Source of the DNA: DATLFS01 sp035540935
GTDB taxonomy: Bacteria; Actinomycetota; CADDZG01; WHSQ01
Direction of reading: 5' to 3'
Assembly: GCA_035540935.1 (NCBI GenBank)
Contig: DATLFS010000109.1
Coordinates: forward strand, 1-5,505
DNA length: 5,505 nt
How positions within the stretch are numbered: position 1 is the stretch's first letter; the number at the start of each line of letters is the position of its first letter. The notes beneath the pieces are model-generated. The model had not been told where the DNA came from and made no database searches. It saw only the letters and a program-made list of their open reading frames with translations. Positions 4,002-5,505 of this stretch are shown piece by piece. The position numbers were made by a program, and so were the translations under genes.

Positions 4002-5505
4002 ATGCGCACAGAGGGGGCGAGGCCGTTCCTCGCGGCGCTCACCCGGGTGGCGGCCGGGGTGGCCTTGATCGCGTCGTTGTTGTTCCCGGCGCAGGCCGGC
4101 GCGACGCCGGTCGCGTGCCCGCAGCCGTATCCGGTCGAAAATCTCGAGCCGGGCATGACCGCGACCGGCTACACGGTCGAGAAGGGCTACGAGCCGACGC
4201 CGTTCGACGTCGAGATCCTGGGCGTCATGCCCAACGCGCTGGCCCCCGGCAAGGACCTCATCATCATCGAGGCCGGGGGCCCGATGATGGAGCGGGTCGG
4301 CACGATCTGGGCCGGGATGTCGGGCTCGCCCGTCTACCGGGACGGCAAGTTGATCGGCGCCGTCGCCTATGGCCTCACGTGGGGCCCGTCGCTCATCGGC
4401 GGCGTCACGCCCGCGGAGGACATGTTCGAGGTCCTCAGCTACCCAGAGGCGCAGCGCGCCGCGGAACCGCGCCGCGTCCGGCTCGACGACCGCACCCGGC
4501 GAACGGTCGCCCGTTCGACGGGCGTCCAGGAGTCGCAGATCGGGAGCATGGAGCGCCTCCTCACGCCACTCAGCCTCTCCGGCGTCTCCGGCCGGGGCCT
4601 CTCCAAGATCCGCGACGTCCTCACGCGCGAGAAGGCGCCGTTCATCGCCCACACCGGGGGATCCTCCTCGGGGAGCCTTGCGCCGGGCGATACCACGATC
4701 GAGGCCGGCGACTCCTTCGCGGGCGCGCTGTCCTACGGCGACCTCACCGCCGCCGGAGTCGGAACGGCGACCTTCGTCTGCAACGGCAAGGTGATCGCCT
4801 TCGGCCACCCGTTCTTCTTCAACGGCTCCACCACCCTCGGAGCGAACGCAGCGCGCGCTCTTACGGTGGTGAGCGATCCGGTCTTCGGCGCGTACAAGCT
4901 GGCGACGATCGAAGGCTCGGTGGGCACCGTCGATCAGGATCGGTTCAGCGCCATCCGAGCCACGTTGGGAACCGGGCCGTCCACGATCCCGATCGACTCC
5001 ACCGTGACGTCCCTCGACACGGGCAAGTCGCGCGACGGCCAGACGCGCTCGGTCCTGAGCCGATACGTGCCGTTCCTCGCGTTCGTCCACTCGTTCCTGA
5101 ACATCGACGTCGTCTTCGACCAGATCGGTCCGGGTTCCTCGAGCCTCACCTGGAGGATCACCGGCACGACCTCGTCCGGCGCGCCGTGGGAGCTGAACCG
5201 GGCGAACCGTCACGCGAGCCGTTACGACGTCTCCTTCGACTCGCTGTGGGAGCTGCTCGACACGCTGTTCGTCCTCGAGAGCAACCGTTTCGAGGAGATC
5301 GAGTTCACCGGGATCGACATCGACGTGGACGTCGAAGAGACGGTCCGCCAGTACACGCTGACCAAGCTGACGTGGTCGCTCGACGGTCGCACTTACAACG
5401 AGACGAAGCGGGTGCCGGTGCGCGGGCGCGAGACGCTCTACCTCAGGGCCGAGCTCGAGCCGTTCGACGGCGGCGCGACCAGGACGGTCGACCTCACGCT
5501 GAACG
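4002..5505 (+). CDS. Exported SpoIVB-type S55 domain protein, C-terminus beyond window
   Basis: At least 501 residues, open at the right edge. Residues 1-32 are a Sec signal peptide (basic n-region, hydrophobic ALTRVAAGVALIASLLF, cleavage probably after AQA), so the protein acts outside the membrane. The S55 region runs from about 45 to 300. It includes LEPGMTATGYTV (48-59), FDVEILGVMP (68-77), the serine-protease-like WAGMSGSPVYRDGKLIGAVAYG (103-124) with likely nucleophile Ser107, GGVTPAEDMFEVL (133-145), LSYGDLTAAGVGTATF (243-258) and VIAFGHPFFFNG (264-275) with His269. SpoIVB, the sporulation protease that triggers sigma-K, carries the same Ser and His motifs in the opposite order. From about 380 on the chain is beta-rich (for example VPVRGRETLYLRAELEP, 471-487), as in the long actinobacterial relatives of unknown function. 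Proteolytic activity is plausible, not shown. It diverges from the isocitrate dehydrogenase gene, with an inverted repeat between them. Confidence 0.88.
   Translation, partial: MRTEGARPFLAALTRVAAGVALIASLLFPAQAGATPVACPQPYPVENLEPGMTATGYTVEKGYEPTPFDVEILGVMPNALAPGKDLIIIEAGGPMMERVGTIWAGMSGSPVYRDGKLIGAVAYGLTWGPSLIGGVTPAEDMFEVLSYPEAQRAAEPRRVRLDDRTRRTVARSTGVQESQIGSMERLLTPLSLSGVSGRGLSKIRDVLTREKAPFIAHTGGSSSGSLAPGDTTIEAGDSFAGALSYGDLTAAGVGTATFVCNGKVIAFGHPFFFNGSTTLGANAARALTVVSDPVFGAYKLATIEGSVGTVDQDRFSAIRATLGTGPSTIPIDSTVTSLDTGKSRDGQTRSVLSRYVPFLAFVHSFLNIDVVFDQIGPGSSSLTWRITGTTSSGAPWELNRANRHASRYDVSFDSLWELLDTLFVLESNRFEEIEFTGIDIDVDVEETVRQYTLTKLTWSLDGRTYNETKRVPVRGRETLYLRAELEPFDGGATRTVDLTLN

Noticed and set aside
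4113..4118. Lipoprotein lipobox at PVAC in the S55 protein
   Set aside because: The cysteine is at residue 39, beyond the natural AQA cleavage site, and PVAC does not fit the L-[AS]-[GA]-C pattern.
3864..5213. Upstream continuation of the isocitrate dehydrogenase frame to give an 807-residue protein
   Set aside because: The extra 450 residues are antisense to the S55 gene and have no recognisable domain; the dehydrogenase begins exactly at its beta1 at 3863.

Overview
The window is high-GC, densely coding bacterial DNA carrying six protein genes: two cut by the window edges and four complete. GC-rich codon third positions, GTG and TTG starts, two genes that look leaderless behind a TATCCT -10 box, and the protein families present all point to an actinobacterium. 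The small secreted protein and the acetyltransferase feel most like Thermoleophilia-type environmental genomes, but that class is a guess from recollection of similar proteins. No rRNA, tRNA, CRISPR, insertion sequence or phage gene was seen, and no gap between genes exceeds about 140 bases.

Layout, left to right. Positions 1-219 (minus) hold the N-terminal 73 codons of a short-chain dehydrogenase/reductase. An 85-base divergent gap follows, then 305-1462 (plus), a convincing UDP-sulfoquinovose synthase (SqdB/SQD1) with the whole catalytic T/Y/K set. A 90-base gap with a GC hairpin and a possible 11-codon leader ORF leads to 1553-2056 (plus), a small exported beta-sandwich protein with lysine-rich ends. 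Its stop codon interlocks with that of the convergent gene at 2053-2793 (minus), a two-part GNAT acetyltransferase. That gene overlaps by four bases (GTGA) the end of 2790-3863 (minus), an NAD-type isocitrate dehydrogenase. A 138-base divergent region contains a perfect 9-bp inverted repeat. From 4002 to the right edge (plus) runs an exported SpoIVB-like S55 protein that is open at the window end.

How they work together. The only clear operon is isocitrate dehydrogenase plus acetyltransferase, on one transcript with probable translational coupling. The sulfoquinovose synthase supplies the nucleotide sugar for sulfolipid or sulfonated glycan. The divergent reductase shares its control region but has no established role in that pathway. 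The two exported proteins are not obviously linked to the metabolic genes.

The points most worth following are the sulfoquinovose synthase in an apparently non-photosynthetic lineage, the S55 protein whose Ser motif precedes its His motif (the reverse of SpoIVB), the inverted repeat in front of it, and the repeated leaderless promoter layout. I did not find a clearly new multi-gene system.
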